23,181 bases of DNA from a virus: IMG/VR virus record IMGVR_UViG_3300022921_000115, positions 1 through 23,181 of that record; one strand, given 5' to 3'. The notes under the pieces were generated by a model. The model had not been told where the DNA came from. It ran no database searches and saw nothing but the letters and a program-made list of their open reading frames with translations. A program made the translations under genes and the position numbers. Below are positions 22,008 to 23,181 of the stretch, one piece after another (position 1 is the stretch's first letter; every line of letters starts with the position of its first letter).

Positions 22008-22118
22008 ATGTTTTTAACAATAGGATTAATTATAGGTTTTATACTTGGATGGTATGTAAATGAAAAGTTTGAAGATTTAGTTGAACTTACTGATAAAATC
22101 AAATTTTGGAAAAAATAA
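22008..22118 (+). CDS. Tiny membrane protein, 36 aa, possible holin-related
   Basis: AGAGGAG at 21995-22001 is six bases from the ATG, and the stop abuts the next ATG. One hydrophobic helix at the N-terminus (FLTIGLIIGFILGWYV, residues 2-17) is followed by a charged amphipathic tail (NEKFEDLVELTDKIKFWKK). It is short, has a single membrane span, and lies between the DUF1353 and spanin-like genes. A holin or antiholin role is a reasonable guess, but nothing in the sequence proves it. Confidence 0.65.
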   Translation: MFLTIGLIIGFILGWYVNEKFEDLVELTDKIKFWKK

Positions 22119-22577
22119 ATGAGATTATTTTTCATAGGCATCATCATCACGTCTTTACTAGGTGCTGGTGCCTATGTGCTTAAATTACAAAGAGATAATG
22201 TAATTTTGAAAGAGAACGCAGTTAAACTTGAATCTGCTATTAGTGAACAAAAACAAGTTATAGAAAATCAAAAGAAAGACTTTGCTGAAATACTAGAGGC
22301 AAATAAAAAGATAAACGAACTCGTTAATAATCTCAAAAAAGATTTAGACGATTTAGATAAAAGATTTTCAAAGAAAGATAGAGATATTGGTAAACTGGCC
22401 ATTGAAAGAACAGGTGCCATTGAAAGAGTAATAAACAAAGGAAGTGATAACGCTACAAGATGTATTGAGATTGCTAGTGGATCACCCTTAACTGAAGAAG
22501 AAAAGAATGCTACAAAGAAGTCAGAAATTAATCCTGAATGTCCTTCTATTGCTAACCCTAGCTATATTCCTTACTAA
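22119..22577 (+). CDS. Rz-like inner-membrane spanin candidate, 152 aa
   Basis: A single N-terminal membrane helix (LFFIGIIITSLLGAGAYVL, residues 3-21) is followed by a long coiled coil (about 25-95; QRDNVILKENAVKLESAISE, ILEANKKINELVNNLKKDL). A C-terminal region with two cysteines comes last. This is the layout of class II inner-membrane (i-) spanins, which bridge the periplasm to an outer-membrane lipoprotein in the last step of lysis. The next gene, encoding a lipoprotein, begins inside this one (71-base overlap), as in Rz/Rz1 pairs. The family match is by architecture and position, not by sequence identity. Confidence 0.7.
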   Translation: MRLFFIGIIITSLLGAGAYVLKLQRDNVILKENAVKLESAISEQKQVIENQKKDFAEILEANKKINELVNNLKKDLDDLDKRFSKKDRDIGKLAIERTGAIERVINKGSDNATRCIEIASGSPLTEEEKNATKKSEINPECPSIANPSYIPY

Positions 22578-22890
22578 TTGTAGTGGAGTAAAGCAGTTAA
22601 GCATATTCAAAGAAGAAGTCAAAAGACAAGAACTTAATTTAGAGAAACCAACACCTCTACAATTAGAACAGATTAAATGGATTATTATAACATCTGAAAA
22701 TGCTGATGAAGTATTTAAAAAGATGGAAGAACAAGGACTTGATCCTGTGTTATTTGGTCTTACAGATAATGACTATCAATTGATAGCAAAGAACTTTGCT
22801 CAAATAAGAAATCAATTAAAAATTACAAACGATATACTTGACAAGTATAAAGAATACTACGAAGGAGATAATGATGGCGAAACTAGGTGA
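22507..22890 (+). CDS. Lipoprotein, outer-membrane spanin candidate, 127 aa
   Basis: The N-terminus has a basic start, a hydrophobic run (residues 8-22) and a lipobox-like LTNC with C25, followed by SG, so the mature protein would be lipidated. Asn at the -1 position is unusual for a lipobox. The mature region holds PTPLQLEQIKWIIITSENAD, then EVFKKMEEQGLDPVLFGLTD and a helical end. It overlaps the i-spanin candidate by 71 bases in another frame. At about 100 mature residues it is longer than most Rz1 proteins and not rich in proline, so another periplasmic role remains possible. It overlaps the following nuclease gene by 17 bases. Confidence 0.7.
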   Translation: MLQRSQKLILNVLLLLTLAIFLTNCSGVKQLSIFKEEVKRQELNLEKPTPLQLEQIKWIIITSENADEVFKKMEEQGLDPVLFGLTDNDYQLIAKNFAQIRNQLKITNDILDKYKEYYEGDNDGETR

Positions 22891-23181
22891 TAAAACTGAC
22901 TTTAGTTATAGAGTAAAAAGAGTTACAAAAGTTGTAGATGGAGATACAATAGATGTTATATTAGATATGGGGTTTGACATTTTGTTTGCTCAAAGAGTTA
23001 GACTATTTGGTATAGACACACCAGAAAGTAGAACAAGAGATAAAGTAGAAAAAATTTATGGTTTAAAGTCTAAAAAGTTTTTACAAGAAAAATTAAAAAA
23101 AGCAAAAAAGATTACAATTAAAACATACAAAAATTCAGAAACAGGTAAGTTTGGTAGAATACTTGGAGATGTATGGTGTGA
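22874..23181 (+). CDS. Thermonuclease (SNase)-family nuclease, 3' end outside window
   Basis: AGGAG at 22863-22867 is six bases from ATG 22874 and only three from an in-frame ATG at 22871, so 22874 is preferred. The first 102 residues show the staphylococcal-nuclease signatures: VVDGDTIDV (calcium and active-site Asp region), RVRLFGIDTPES (active-site Arg and Glu), and KFGRILGDVW (the later catalytic Arg). The domain is cut by the window edge. There is no signal peptide, so it would act in the cytoplasm, degrading or processing nucleic acid, unless it is packaged. The gene overlaps the lipoprotein gene by 17 bases. Confidence 0.88.
   Translation, partial: MAKLGDKTDFSYRVKRVTKVVDGDTIDVILDMGFDILFAQRVRLFGIDTPESRTRDKVEKIYGLKSKKFLQEKLKKAKKITIKTYKNSETGKFGRILGDVWC

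Noticed and set aside
1-23181. tRNA genes, CRISPR arrays, insertion sequences, integrase or attachment sites
   Set aside because: I saw no cloverleaf-like sequence, regularly spaced repeats, transposase or integrase motifs, or terminal inverted repeats.

Overview
The window looks like part of the genome of a tailed, T4-like marine bacteriophage. It is AT-rich, every gene I can support lies on the + strand, stop and start codons overlap heavily (TAATG or ATGA), and the T4 core order DNA polymerase (gp43) - uvsX - gp41 helicase is present. The low G+C and the many small proteins of marine T4-like type suggest a cyanophage or pelagiphage relative, perhaps infecting SAR11 (Pelagibacter) or a similar low-GC host. 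The host is inference.

Replication side (1-6869): the C-terminal part of gp43; a small membrane ORF; an MT-A70 adenine methyltransferase; a tiny membrane ORF; a DUF4338/DruA-like protein; two unknown proteins; UvsX; an unknown protein; the gp41 helicase; and a small conserved protein. Promoters of near-consensus sigma70 type (TTGACA, 17-base spacer, TATAWT) sit upstream of the DruA-like gene, uvsX and gp41. Each is buried inside the preceding ORF. The methyltransferase/DruA pair looks like an accessory insertion in the core replication operon.

Late side (6878-17996): a large unknown protein behind a T4-late-type promoter; then an operon preceded by overlapping sigma70-type and late-type promoters. 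It encodes a KWDG (ligase-like) nucleotidyltransferase, a beta-rich probable virion protein, a P-loop kinase, and an 876-residue fusion of a Pol-beta-like nucleotidyltransferase with an NMN-adenylyltransferase domain. Several charged, probably virion-associated proteins and a HAD phosphatase follow. Many of these proteins begin with a short leader ending in (I/L/V)-x-E. This resembles the capsid-targeting sequence of T4 internal proteins and raises the possibility that enzymes are packaged in the head and ejected with the DNA.

Structural and lysis side (18007-23181): a late promoter drives a fibre/decoration-like beta protein that ends at a strong hairpin. A structured leader and a second fibre-like protein follow, then a set of small conserved virion-type proteins. 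Next come a DUF1353 membrane protein, a tiny membrane protein, an overlapping spanin-like pair (membrane-anchored coiled coil plus lipoprotein), and the start of a thermonuclease-family gene cut by the window edge. I found no tRNA, rRNA, CRISPR array or insertion sequence.
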